The notes beneath the pieces were generated by a model. It made no database searches. It had not been told where the DNA came from and saw nothing but the letters and a program-made list of their open reading frames with translations. Position numbers and translations under genes: made by a program. A DNA stretch of 64,000 nt from Thelephora terrestris (Eukaryota > Basidiomycota > Agaricomycetes > Thelephorales > Thelephoraceae). Location of the stretch: assembly GCA_015956445.1 (NCBI GenBank), contig WIUZ02000002.1:2294001-2358000 (forward strand), read 5' to 3'. Below are positions 23,409 to 35,959 of this stretch, one piece after another; positions within the stretch are counted from its first letter, which is position 1, and every line of letters begins with the position of its first letter.

Positions 23409-25315
23409 ATGTCTTCGCCTTCTGCTGCTATCGACGCTATCTTCAACCGTCCCAGAGACGCCGCTGCAATTCTATTCTTGATCGAGGATTCGAGCAGCTT
23501 GGCTTCCCTTTGGCAGCATGTAACGGATGCTTACCTCCCGTCTCTTCTCAATGCCATCCAAGCTGCGAACCCTACCGTCGCTGTGAGTCAGTCTATTTCT
23601 ACTCCCTCTCACCCGCTGACCGCGACCCCAGGCCGAGACGTTGTGGATGACCACATCCCAACATGCTCCATTCAACCCCTCTTCCGATAACCCTGATCGT
23701 CGGCCACCGAACGATATCCCACATGTTGGTTTCAGCCCTCACGGTGAAACTACAATCTCTCCTATAAACGTTACCTCCGCGATTGAGGTAAGTTGAGCTG
23801 GTTTCCACCGCCTATGGTCTGATACGACTCACATGTTCAGGCATTGTCGGCAACTTTTGGCCGTGGACCTGCGACGCGCCATCTTGTCATTGTAGCGGCC
23901 ACGAACCCCTCCACAGACGTACCAGGTACACGCAAAAATCACGCGTGGTCCACCGTGGTAGAACGGTCACATCGAGTGTGTGAAGTTAAAACGACTCTGA
24001 GCTTTTCTCATCGCCCTATTTATCTAGGAAGAGATTCTGGTGCACCTGATTGTTCGATCCCAGTCTGAGATGCATGGTCTGACCCCTTTGTATTGGGACC
24101 TGGTAAGTTTAGTGATACCAATTTCTTGGACAATTTCAATTGAGCACTAACTTAGATTGGCAACGGTCAAGCCGACCGGCCCTTCACCGATGACAACAAA
24201 TTCGCGTTTTACCTGCACTATTTCCACGATGCATCAGGTTTTTCTAATTTGTCCCGTCTCCATCATGCCTCCCGCTGACATATTTGGTACCAAAACTCAC
24301 AGGCAAGGGAAAGGCATCGGTTGTGGACAGGTCACGCGTTCCCAATTCGGGATCGCAACCGACAACTTCCATTGAAAACCCTAGTTTGGTCTATCGACTC
24401 CAGAAGATGAACGGTATGGAGAGGAAAAGGCGCTCGAGGACTCGGAGAGACCAGCCATCCGCGGATAGGCCTGGTCAACCGTACCAGAGGAACCTTCATA
24501 CTCGAGCAGCCTCTTCGACGACCCAGCTGGCACCTCTAGACCCCTGTAGTCATTCGCCCTCCAGGCGCCAAGACGCATCGCAGATCTCAAAATCAGGAAT
24601 ATCCCCATCCTATCTCGACGCTTTCCCGCCCGCAATTTCATTGGATGAACGCGGGTCATCATACCCCTCAGCCACTTCCCCCTCCCACAGTTCCTCACCT
24701 TCATCACCATATTATCTCGGCGCTGCAACATCTTTATCATCTCAGGGGTCGAGAAACCTAAGTTCCTTACAAGCGTCTTTACCGATCCCGACCCCCGCTT
24801 TCGATGATTTCCAGCATACGGCTCTAGCTTTGCAGTCTGCTCCGGATTCTTTCTTTTCAACGTCGCCTGGCTATCACGAGTTCCAGAGCTATAGTCATGT
24901 ACTCTCTCGCAAACCAAGTTCACAGCACCCTGTGTCTCAGGCCATCCAATTCGACGGATCGCAGTTGGCGATGCAGTGCAACAATGTCTACGGATCTAGT
25001 CGTTCGTGCTGGAACGAGGACAGCAGACAACAGGGATGGATGGAATTGTCGGCGTATCCCCGCTTCCTGGAGTCAGAACCTTCCAGCGTTTTGACTCCAC
25101 GATTAGCACATCAGCCAGGAAAAACCTCCGCGACTTCCTCTTTCCCTCCAACGTTGCACGATTTAGACGCTCCTCCCGCAGGAAATCCTGGTGCTAACTA
25201 CTTTTATCCAGATTATGAAGATCACGCCGCTGGAACGTCCGTACAGAACACCCGGTTCCTCGCCAGCCCCTCTCCGGACGCGGATCTCCCGACCACCGTC
25301 CCATACTATTCATAA
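23409..25315 (+). CDS. Protein with Med25-type VWA domain and serine/proline-rich tail
   Basis: Six exons (23409-23582, 23632-23787, 23841-23975, 24028-24102, 24156-24237, 24303-25315) join in phase to 544 residues. Residues of about 1-210 resemble the von Willebrand A domain of Mediator subunit 25: AAILFLIEDSSSLASLWQH opens the fold, RHLVIVAATNPS is the central strand and EEILVHLIV is a later strand. In Mediator this domain docks Med25 on the complex, and by inference this protein is Mediator-associated. The rest is low-complexity and S/P-rich with a basic patch (KRRSRTRRD), as in activator-binding tails. It starts 270 bp after the bHLH gene on the same strand. The gene looks intact. It could instead be a VWA-like regulator outside Mediator. 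Confidence 0.75.
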
Positions 25316-26600
25316 TCACTTCCCGTGTTTTACCGCATCCACGCCAGGTCCGGCGTGATGTATATGCTAGACTGCCAGTATTCTGCCTCGTTTTACCCCT
25401 CGTGTAGTATCAAACAGACGCCAGTTGTATCTAGTTTGACACCAGCTGGTCGATCGCGGGAAGCTAGCAATGTTATCTATTTTCACGTGTCTTGGTCCAC
25501 GGGATGGCTTTCCATCACGTCGATAATACATAAGCATCTGTCGCCATCAGCTTTGTATTTATCTGGTTAATTCTGACGCCCAAGAGCTCCACCAGGTCAC
25601 CGACCTCACTCCAACCACCGATGTCAGGGTTGCCAGCTACTTCACTCCGTTTGAACCTAGGTTACTCGCTATGATGCACATATTATTGTGGTCACAAGGT
25701 TAGCTTTTATTATCATCCCAAAGTCTACTATGTAAATGAGCGACCCCATCAGCCCCATCCGTGTTTATCTTGAGATCGGCGTCCGCTCCCTGTTCCTTCA
25801 AACCATCCCATTCGAACCATGGACAATGGTAAACTATGGTGTGGGTTACTTTGAAGCCCGCATTTGTTCGAGCTTCGAACTGAATGCCGTGGCGAAGCCC
25901 GGCAAGACTTGTTACTAATACTGACTTACCGTAGTGATGCGGCTGATTACATGACGCTGTTTGCCGGATGAGATTCACTGAATTCAATTTCAACGTCATT
26001 TTCTGCGGTTTCACAGCTCTAACAGTGACACAGCACGCTTGACCCTACCATCTATTTCCGCTGGAATGGAATTCCCTCTGTTTCCGCCGCTTGTGAGTCA
26101 TCTCGCAAACCCACAACCACCTGGAGTTTACGCCGCGCGTTTTGCGGTCCGAAGAAACCCACCTCACAAAAAGAGAACGGTGTTTCCGGAAAGATCCCTT
26201 CACCGCCGTGGGAAATAAATCTCAAGGACTCGGGGACCGGCGCCCTGCGCCCTGCGCCGTCACGATCAGATCAGCTCACGACGTCAGCTCAATCCGCGCC
26301 CTCCGTTTCTTGTGAGGATCGCGACGTACGTCCCTGAAGCTGAAGACTTGGGAGACGCCGAGGGGGTGTGAAAGTGGGATGAGAGCCATATCCCCACGAA
26401 TTCGTGGGAAGCTATAATCATCCGGACGAATCCTTTGTCACAGCACGCAAACCAGAGGGGAGGCATCGGTAGTGATTCCTTTTGCGAAGGATGAAGTGAG
26501 TCCTCCCCGTGGCTCCGGCGATCGCAAGACTGACGCTTTGGAACATCTGGCCGCTGCGCAGGTGTTGGTATGGCTTGTGAACGAGGCTAGTCGAGTATCA
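25316..26600. other. No confident gene
   Basis: After the 3' end of the Med25-type gene there are short open frames on both strands (for example 25,736-25,918 plus and 25,700-26,014 minus). I recognise no domain and could not build an exon chain. The sequence may be a decayed gene. Confidence 0.35.
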
Positions 26601-27560
26601 AAACAAGTTCTCCCAGTGTCCGCATACATCGCCACCAGTCGTGGCAGGGACGCTCATCTTCCTCGATAGATCGGGTCCGCCACGAACATATCTTGATGTC
26701 GAACTCCCCACTTTCCCCGCCACCAACGATCTACACAGGCCAATAGAGAATTTGCCAATAACAAGGGTTGCAACACTGGATTTCGCCAGGCCAGCCCCGC
26801 CACAGCTGTTTCAGACTCCGGAAGGAAGGTCTACCTCGGCTCGTTCGCGATGGATCTGAGTCGGCCCGTACAGATGAGTCAAGACAAGAGCCTGGGCGAC
26901 AGTCCGGAGTCTCTGTCCCCCCACTTCCATTCCCCAACAGGTAAAACGGCACTCCGCCCACGAATACCCCCACACCCACACCTTCCGTCCGATACAACCT
27001 TCCGCCACTCCCACCACCACCGAGAGGGCAGCCCCCCTTGCCACCCACCGCCTCATCATCCAGTCTGCTGCGTTCCGGCTCCAGCAGCGGAAACCTCCCA
27101 CAAAAACCCCCCAGTGACCCCAGTTTCTCATCCAACCGCTCACAGACAGGACTGCTCACACCGACCAATGGCCAATGGGGACTTCCATCAGATCTGCAAC
27201 CGTCTGTAGGATGGAAGCCCAGCAAAGGCGGATCACCGTTCTCCGGAGGAGTTGCCGCTCGTTCGCCGTTTCCCCTAACAATCACGGCCGTAATAATCAG
27301 AAAATAATCTCCACGCGATAATTCCGGGTTCTCGACCCCTTCTCTGCCAAGCAGATCTCGTGTTGGCTCTGGTCCTTTCCAAAGACAGACCACCCCATCA
27401 ACAGCAACCTCAGACAAGCGACTCGTCAAGTCCCAACTGCCTGAGGCTGGTCAATATGTCGTCATTGATACAGGCGATGTGCGGGTGATATAGAGATCCT
27501 CGAAAAAGCGATCAAGAAACCCATCCACTCAACGCATCCCCGGATTCATCTTCAGCGGAG
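26600..27560 (+). pseudogene. Possible proline/serine-rich gene remnant
   Basis: Plus-strand frames over this stretch are protein-like but shift repeatedly: VELPTFPATNDLHRP, then PPHPHLPSD, then SSSLLRSGSSSGNLPQKP and GQWGLPSDLQPSVGWKP, then VKSQLPEAGQYVVIDTGD. The composition is that of a disordered fungal protein. I could not find introns that join the pieces, so a decayed gene is as likely as a real multi-exon one. No family is recognised. Confidence 0.35.
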
Positions 27561-28394
27561 ACATGATGGGTGTCGGAACCAGTGATGGCGGACTGAGCAT
27601 AGAAGGCTGGGGCGTGTTCGCAGATTGGAATAGAGACTCGGGGCGTGCGTCTGCGTTTCGTAGCTGGAACGGTGTCGGAATTCACTAACTAATTCGACAG
27701 ACGGCAGACCTCTGACTGAAACTCAGCTCCTGGCCATTTGCCATCCACCAACAACCGCCCTTGTTGGGGATCACCGATCAACATTTTGACGCATTGGAAC
27801 ACTCGGGAAACGTTCAAAGGCGCTGGCTGGGATCTTTGGAGTGATACCGCCCATAACCGCAATTCCTGGTCTCTGTGAGTCTAAATTTCTCATCCTCCGA
27901 AACAAGCGCTCGCTTACCTTCTCTAATAGCATACCCTGGAGACGAGGGCCTTCCACCTTCGCCCAGTTCACCGCAGATCAAGCCGACCTGGAGAACATTT
28001 GTTGACGCCAGTCAAAACGTGCGAGCACCATCAGTGTTCTAAGCGGTCTTGGCGTCGATCTCGACAACACTTGACTTTTCACTTCCTAGCTGCCGAGAAA
28101 CACGTCAAAAGCCATCGCCCAAACGCTGGAACCCCCCCTCGTGCCCCTGCGCACAACCCCGAACCCTTCCTCGTGTCAGCACGAGCCGATTCAAATCCAC
28201 CCTCGTGCCTACACCAAACTTCCACCCAACAACCGATCCGAGACCGGAACAGGCTACGATCACCAACACCGCTAAAACCTCAGACCCAACCCTCCACCAC
28301 CCATCCTACCATCTACTCGATCCTACACCGCTCCCGAATCCCGCCCACCCTCACCTCTAACGCATCCCACACTCACTTTTGATAAACGCCCTGC
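27561..28394. other. No recognised gene; upstream of the zinc-knuckle gene
   Basis: Short frames only. The last 300 bp (about 28,050-28,390) are strongly CA/CCA-rich, typical of a fungal promoter or 5' leader, and end at the ATG of the next gene. Confidence 0.45.
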
Positions 28395-29538
28395 ATGCCC
28401 ACAAGGTCCGCTGAAGAAGCCCAACTCTCGGATACGGATGATGAGACCCGCAACATACGTCTCAAGACCCGCAACACACGTCTCAAGACCACCCACGAGA
28501 CCCCAATTCCCACAGCCGAGACGGCTCAGGCCAACTCAGATGTCCGACTCCTTGACCCACTATCTTATGTCAACATACCCACCCCCCACCCGCTCGACAT
28601 CCAGGGATGGCACAGGGATCGTGCCCTGGAGCATGTTGACTCCCACGACATCCACACGTGGATGGATAATTATAGACACAAGGTCCTAGTCTACAAGGCC
28701 TACGGAGGCCGAATCGAGGACAGAAAGGAGGAAGTTAAGATCAGAGATCTCATCAAGACCACCCTCGGCATGGAATTCAACCCCACCATCATTGTCCCGA
28801 AACCTGCCAAATTCAACCCCACCATCATTGTCCCGGAACCCGACACAATGAAGGGCCCACGTCCGTTCTGTGCCCTTGTCCAAGGCATGGGGCAACAACA
28901 CGCCGACGATCTCATTAGCAGGGTAATCCCCTCAACTCCACCCACCCGAGACACCTAACTGACGAATCCACTAGAAATACATCTCCACCAAAGACATCTC
29001 CATCTTTATTATCCCATTCTCTAGCGCCCCCACCACGTTCGTCACAACCCTCACAGGGTTCAGGTTCCGCGACGAAACAGATCAAGAAACCGAAGCTATT
29101 GTCAAGAGCGTGGTCGAACGCACCCTGTTCGACGGAGATGACTCCCCAGCCACGATGTACCTCAAGCGACTGGCCACACCCCTCCGGAACAACATTCCCG
29201 ATCCGATGAACGAATCGGTTTGCGAAGCCATTCGCTACCTTCGGGCCTCGATTGTGGTAAGCCGCTTCGAGCTAGTTAAGGGAGAGGACATCGACGCGGG
29301 CAAGGAAGGCCACCCAGCCTGGAACGTTTTCATGGCGCCCGCCACTACTTATCATTTGGCACTTCAAAAATGGGTATCCAAAGTCAGACGAACAGCCTTT
29401 GTCACCAAGAAAAATGGAGCCGGCATCACAAAAACAATCTACTCATGCTCCATCTGCCTCTCGGAAGGTCATCCTGGCAGGATGTGCGCCTTCACCAAAC
29501 TCCCAGGCTGGGTCATGGGGACCCCTCAGTTATCTTAG
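28395..29538 (+). CDS. Zinc-knuckle (CCHC) protein of unknown function
   Basis: Exon 28395-28922 and exon 28975-29538 join in phase across a 52-bp intron to 363 residues. The N-terminus is charged and threonine-rich, with two short repeats (NIRLKTR/NTRLKTT). A direct 30-bp repeat follows around 28,775-28,835 (FNPTIIVPKPAK then FNPTIIVPEPDT). The central and C-terminal parts look globular. Near the end is a CX2CX4HX4C zinc knuckle (CSICLSEGHPGRMC), the type that binds single-stranded nucleic acid. Similar knuckle-ended hypothetical proteins occur in Agaricomycetes; I do not know a function. The open frame, good splice sites and absence of flanking repeats suggest a conserved host gene, possibly of old gag-like origin. 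It ends 200 bp before R1b. Confidence 0.7.
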
Positions 29539-29741
29539 CCCTCGAGAACATGGAATAGCGTTTAGCATAAACCCTTGATGTCTTACATAACGAGATTTTG
29601 CCAATTTAACGAGGTTTTTGTAAGGGCCATGTTACTCTAAAGAAGGGTTTTGTCCAGGCGATATAGATGTGCAGGGGACGTGTACACTATGGTTTATTGT
29701 AAACGAGGAGATGTGCGTCTTCTCGACGTGCACTGCACAAC

Positions 29742-31307
29742 GATTGAGTGTGTGAAAAGAGGCGGAGGATCTGTCGAGATATCGATCGGGTTGTTTGGGA
29801 GGTTTCGCGACCGTCTGGCAAGCTGATAACACCCACGGTTTATGGATCACCTTGGCGTCACCACGTCTCCTCACATTAGTTCCGGAGGTTGGCCTTCCTT
29901 CGATTCAAGGGTGACGTCTCCTTTGCGAAGAAAACCGCCCGGCTGAGAGCCCTCGAATCGAATTTACCCGTTGCGTGAGTGATGTCGCAGGCAATGTATG
30001 TGCATCGAACGTCGGAGGCTTCAACTCACTCAGTTCCTGACAGTTCGAGTGCTCGTGAAAATTACTGGAAGGCCGAAACCCACCCTGAGCCCTACGAGTG
30101 CTGCCGGTGCTTGCAGGAATCCTCGACACTGATGAACTCCGTGTCGATCCCTCTGCCCATCTCTGGTTCGCTTCCACTCCAAGCCGAACACGACCTATGA
30201 TCTGTTGGTGTTCGTGGGGAGGGAGGGAGAGGTGTAACGGTGCCCGCGATTGAGGCGCAGTATCCGTCAGCAGCGTCATCCCGTTGGCCGCGACGGTTCA
30301 TGTTTAGGATTTCTGGTGACCCTCGACCAGTACGCTTCAGATTGCCACATTCCACAAAAACACTGATTTTAAAGGTGTACAGACTTTTCCGATTACGGCG
30401 GGGGGACTTCCCTATACATCCCAGGGCTACCTCCTCAGTCCCTCATCCATCGGCCTCACGTAGATTATGTGGTCTCAGGAGTAACGCCGGTGTATCGTCC
30501 CACACCCTTGCACAACCCGCGGTTCCATCGCGAGTCATCACCGACACCCTCCACAATCATCTGGTGCCTAGTTACGCGTAGGTTTTGCTATTACCAACTC
30601 ATCTTAGCCTCGATCTGACTGCCTTCGGACAGTCGCGTTGGTGTGCTTCGTGCGGACGACGGTAACCAGTGCGTTTAGCAACGACCACTGTGTACCCCAA
30701 GCTGAGGGATTTGTAGTGGCGTTCCCGACATTCACAACGCGATGGCCAATCCCCAACGAGACGGACCAAACGGACAACCGAATACCTCAAAGAGTCCGGC
30801 GACCCGAACAAACATCGACCGATCGCTCAAGATCAACAAGAAAACGACTATATATCGATCGCATACCTTAAAGAGTCCGGCGTATCGATCGCATCCAACG
30901 CCCATCTTCTTGCGTCCGCCCAGAAAGGTAAGAACGTCCGATCAGTGAAATGGAACTATTCTCACAAGGCAAGCTTCGCATACAGAAGCCGATCCAGCGG
31001 AACCACCTGCTCTCTGACGCGCGCCAGGCCATCACTGCCGAAATCACAAGGTGAAAGGTGAAGCTCCTTCCACTCTAGTCTCCTGCATTCTCGCGCCGTT
31101 TTCCGATTCGCTGACCGACGGAGCAGCCTTCGCAGATGCTTTCCCGCACTTCGACAGCAAGTTATCGCCACACTCCAGGACTACCTGATGTCTTGGAAGT
31201 GTTTGTCTCTTACATCGCTTCCGTTCCCGCATCAAACCAACCCCTTGATAGACGCTGCGGACTCTGGGCGGCCTCACGTCAATGGATCCGTGGAAACTTG
31301 CGTCCTG
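29742..31307. repeat. Segmental repeat R1, right copy (R1b)
   Basis: R1b is a direct repeat of R1a (14,868-16,346). It keeps about 85 bp near 30,960-31,050 that R1a has lost. That extra part is the one most similar to the 3' region of the JmjC-like gene (11,889-12,020). Confidence 0.9.
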
Positions 31308-32600
31308 CCAGCTCCTTCCCGAACGTCAGGGGCTGTTCGACAACTTCCCAGCGACGTACGAACATGTTAGTCGACGATGTCCGGCGTCCCTGGATGCACG
31401 AAAGGCCTTCGAATCAACATCTACCCGTTGGCAAGTTCCGCACGAGAAGTCCCATAACAGAAGAGAACCGTCAGAGCAGGTAAGAATGTCAGGGTGCTAA
31501 AACATTCCTTTTATTGCTCATGAGAGTGTATCTGGTGATCGTGAGGCATCGAAAAATTGGCCCTCGAGTTTTGCCAGTTCGGAATGAGGACTCCGCATTG
31601 GGATGGACCTATATTTCACGGTCACGTGCGTTCGGAGCTCGACTTTTGGGAGGGAGCCGCTGCTGCTCACGGAAGACCGAACAGCGTGAATCGGCACGTC
31701 GTGGGGGAAAGGGATCCGAAGATGGAGGAGGCTGGGAAAGTAAAGGACGAGACCGGTCCTACTCGGTTGCTACCCACTCTCCCTACCCCACCAGCGGAGG
31801 AGGAGGGTTCCAACGGGGGCGGACGCCAATGCAGATGAGTCTAACGCTCATCTAACGCTCATGCGCCTCCTGAGGGCCGACCACGTCCTGCGAAGAGGGC
31901 GAGGAAACGTTTGGGTGCGGAAGCTGCTTCTTTTGTGTCTGTACGTGGCTTTCGGCTTGCTCTCGTTCCTCTCCTAACACCAATTCATACGCAACCCTCG
32001 ACCTCCGGCTCGTTCCTCACTTCACCGACACCACCAGCGCAAGCTTTGCCTCTAGAACCTAAAAAGGTCGAGGGACGTATGACCGTACCGCTCTTGTCTC
32101 GTCGACACGGTGGCTATGAATCCCGGGTTTTCTGGGAAGTATCAATGACTGTTTTTCCCGCGGACTTCATGGCAATGGAAGGTAGGCTCGACCATTCTGC
32201 ACCACAAGTTTCCCTCCGTGCTGGGATTCACTATTGAATGACTTGCTAGAACTTCAAAGTCCCATCCTGTGGTGTCGATGACGGGGTCTGGACGACCAGC
32301 ACAACCCCGGAGACGCTTCGTTAAGACGTTCTCAACCGCCTAGGGACCCCCCTCTCATATTCGCAAACCAAACTGGCGAGCTCGTCATCACGAACGACCT
32401 TGAGGCCACACCTGAGCCTTCACCCCCAGCTCGTCTACGCTACATTTCCACCACTATGATACTCTGCAGGAGGCCCGGTAAGTACGACTTCGGCGCAATT
32501 CTTCCTCGCACATAACCGAGCACTACCGTTCGCCGAGAGGCCCGATCCTCTGGTGTAGGAAGGACGTCTTCGAGTATCCCCTGTGAGGTCTCCGGTCCGT
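31308..32600. other. No confident gene; start of the right-block-only segment
   Basis: Plus-strand frames (31,557-31,838; 31,911-32,237) look partly protein-like but carry no recognised motif. They could be remains of the upstream exons of the Munc13-type gene that follows. The whole 31,308-37,828 stretch is missing from the left block. Confidence 0.4.
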
Positions 32601-32659
32601 TTTCTTGATCGAAGCCTTCGCGGTCATGTCCGTGTCTGTCGAGACGTTCCCACTGTCCG

Positions 32660-34840
32660 TTTTTTTTTCCACAGAACCTGAAGTCTCGCTGGGAATACTC
32701 ACTGAAGCGCACGTTGAACTCATCAACGAGTGTGCGCTGAGGTGGAGGATTGGCCAGCCATATCGAGTGTCGTGTTTCCTGGAGTTGATTTTACGAATGG
32801 AACGAAGTGCCGATCGAATGCATACCAGAAGCGCTTGCCAACGTGAAGAAAGTGTCACAGGATCTGGATCTGGAGAAGTGGCCGATACAGGATGTAGGTG
32901 CATCTGACTTTGAATCTCGACCTGCCTCATCTCCTCTTTTTCAGAACGACTACCTTGCGAACGTGTATGGAAGTTTGTACTCCGTTCTTCTTGGACCGAT
33001 CTACCAAGCTCTGGAGTTGATCCCTCAACTTGGAGCATCTGAGTTAAAACCATACCTCCATATACCGGAGTCCAGTCAAGACCGCCGGTTCCTACAGCGG
33101 TTTGATGTGGATATACAAGTTAGAACAACGGACGCCCAAGAGCAGGTCAAGATATCTGCAGAGGCAAGCTACCATAGGAGGTTCAAGGAGCTGGACTCGG
33201 AGTCGGCCAGGGGTCAACAGGGCTCTACGTCTACTGTTGGTAACGGATGAAATCGAAAAGTGGGCGAAGCTGATGGACAAAGCGTTTAAAGGACCTATTT
33301 TAGGGTAATATCCGTGCTTCTCTGGCGTGGCGGTTGCATCTCTGATTTTGACGAGTGCAGGAAGATCGATGTGGTTGCCTTGGTGGTGGCAGTCGTGGAA
33401 GTCGTAGTGCCGTTATTCCTCATGGAACTCGATGCGTCCTCACAACGCTTGTGGCAGGATTCGATGAACGGACCAACACCAGACGTTCCTATCGAAGACC
33501 CCCTCTCGTTGTACAGGCGGACGAGAGTGATGATGGACATTTACCATGCTTACTGCCCGAAGTTTGTTTGTTTTCTTCCTACCCGATTGAACTGCTTAAA
33601 CCATCCTCGAGCAGAGGTGATGCCGAGTTTGACGTTGGTGCCTTCTTTGGGCCGTCTGTCAGGCAATGGTTAGTCAACACGGATGATAAGACGACACAGT
33701 GGGTCCAAGCGGTAAGTCTTGGACATTTTGTCCGACATATTGCTAAGTATCTAACTCGACGACAGGCCATCGCTGCAGATAAGGTGATTCCGCTAGACAA
33801 GGCACCTGACAAGGCACTGATATCGCGTATCCGACGTTAGTTCGAGACGGAGGGCAATGAAGGCCATATTCTTCGATCGTCGATCTGTTCAACTCTCTGC
33901 GAAGTCCAATCAACTTTTTGCAAGGTCTTGAGTGGTCCGATGGATATCAAGAAGCTCGGTTCTTTACCAGTTTATCAAAGGTTTGCCCTCGTAGTTCTAT
34001 TCACCGTTTCTTCCGAAAGCTCAGCTTCGTGTAGACCATCAGTAAAGCCATCGAAACCTATTGCAGAAGTATCGAGATTCTGCATCACATCTGTTAGGTC
34101 GGTCTTTGACCCACCTGCAATGTAGGCCGATCTGACGACCGTATAGATTCACGCCCGCACACCACCTGCTCGTTCTGAACCTCAACCACCTTGCCCCGAG
34201 AGTGGAATAACCCGACGCCGCATTGGCGGCGTCCCTCCTACATCACATTTGTTAGGTCCCTCAGAGACTTGTCTGCTATGTAGGCCAATCTCTGATAACT
34301 GTATAGATTAACGCCTGCACACCACCTGCTCATTTTGAACCTCAACCACCACGCCCACACACCACCACCTACCCCACCCACATCCCACCTTCGTCTCTCC
34401 TACCGACCTCTTGCGTCTCCCAAGTCCAACCCTCATCTCTCCCAAGTCCAACCCTCATCTCTCCCACGTCCAACCCTCGTCCCAAACGTCGAACCATCAC
34501 GCCCGAGATGTTCCCCCGACCAACCGACCACCTCCAACCACAGAGGTCCTCCACGTGGATCGAGAAGGCCAAACAGTTCACTTCGCAAGGGGAGAACAAG
34601 AAACTCGAACCGTTCAACTTCTTGCCCGAGACCTGTGTTAAGCTGAACAACGCCGATGCCGCTCGGCGACTCCTGGACAACATGTACAGCCAGATGGGAG
34701 CCGACAAGATCGCCGAGGTTCGGTCAAAGTCACCACCAGTGCCGGATAAGAGGGAGAGCGAAAAGTTCCTCTTCACAGCGAAGGTTTGCCTGGCGGAAGA
34801 CTATGCATGTGAACGCCTTGACACCGATGTTGGACAATGA
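32660..34840 (+). pseudogene. Munc13/MUN (MHD1)-domain gene, N-terminally truncated
   Basis: Consecutive exon-like pieces match the basidiomycete Munc13-like (Git1-type) family in order. They are VSLGILTEAHVELINECALR and YLANVYGSLYSVLLGPIYQAL (32,680-33,010), VTDEIEKWAKLMDKAF and PLFLMELDASSQRLW (33,230-33,450), MNGPTPDVPIEDPLSLYRRT (33,460-33,520), FDVGAFFGPSVRQWLVNTDD with TTQWVQA (33,620-33,710), IVDLFNSLRSPINFLQGLEW (33,870-33,940) and, after about 400 bp of repeats, FNFLPETCVKLNNADAARRLLDNMY (34,610-34,700), leading into a C2-like start (KFLFTAKV). MUN proteins tether vesicles for exocytosis. Missing N-terminal parts, several frame changes not explained by clear introns, and the absence of a full C2 domain suggest a pseudogene. 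Confidence 0.65.
34083..34365. repeat. 158-bp tandem duplication inside the Munc13-type gene
   Basis: The unit CATCACAT(C/T)TGTTAGGTC ... GTATAGATT ... ACACCACCTGCTC ... CCTCAACCACC occurs at 34,083 and again at 34,241. A CCAACCCTC-rich minisatellite (about 34,420-34,490) follows. This array separates two coding pieces of the Munc13-type gene. Confidence 0.8.
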
Positions 34841-35959
34841 AGAACACGCAAAACTGGTGCGGCTGGAGCGGCTTCTAACCTCTCGACGGCGCTAACAATC
34901 TGTAGGAACCACCGACATCGTCAAAAACAGTTGTATGGTCCCCACCCTCATTGTGCTCCTCGACCATATCGCCGATGCTCACGCCATCCGTAAATGCGCC
35001 GTCACATTGGCATTGTTGGTCCGAACGTTGTCACAGGTGCCAAACCGGCTGCTCGCTCTGTGCAAGAGAGTCGGGTCTTGTAATTAATTCACATCTCCCA
35101 TTCAAGGACGTCCTGATGCAGGTTCAGAGATCTCGACGACATCGACCAAATGCAAACCAGGATATGATTAGACTGTATCTCATATCTTGCTCATTGCGTA
35201 CTTATTTCGCGTAAACAATGAGTCCAATAGTTATTTCGACGCCGATATACCAAAGAGTCAACAAGTAAATATGCCAAAACAAAACAAGTGAACGACCTTG
35301 AACGACTCCATCACGATCTTGATCTTGATCTTGATCCTGTTTCACAATCTTTAATCGACACAAACAAGACCTCGCGAGTCCCATGACTCATTCGTTCGTG
35401 GGTGCCGATTCCTCGCGCCATTGGTTCTCGGACGCCTCCCTGGATCATCGGTAAGTTAACATTTCCGTCGCCCAACGTTCGTCGCTCACCCCAAAATCAC
35501 AGCTGTCGAGTCTACATGCGAAGCCAATCAGAGATCCCCACGGACTGCAAACGGATGCGTATCAAGCCCATTGCAAATCAGATCGGAGGACTTTGAGATT
35601 GGAGGCAAGTCCATAACTCGGGCCGTCGACCAACCCCGTTTGCGATGGCCTTTGTGAGTTTTCCTGTCATATCCATCGCATCAAATGTATCGCCTCACCC
35701 CCCATGCCCGAACAGCGCCCGTGTCTCCTGGGACGATTCCTCAAGCTGCTTACTATGGATCTTTCTTGCGGTATCGGTTGTGTGTCATCAACACAGTGAT
35801 TGAACGCCGCGCAACACCAACTATTCGTTTTCTCCGGGGTACTCAACACGGTCGACTCTCCTGCCACCATGTCCCGAGCTGATATCACCCCTGCCAGCTA
35901 TCGACGCACACTGCCGAACCGTCTACTCGGGTGGTTAGGACCGTCGGACAATATTTACC

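Noticed and set aside
26731-27429. 232-codon minus-strand glycine-rich frame as a gene
   Set aside because: Its composition (G, R, V-rich) mirrors a P/S/H-rich plus-strand stretch. No motif supports it.
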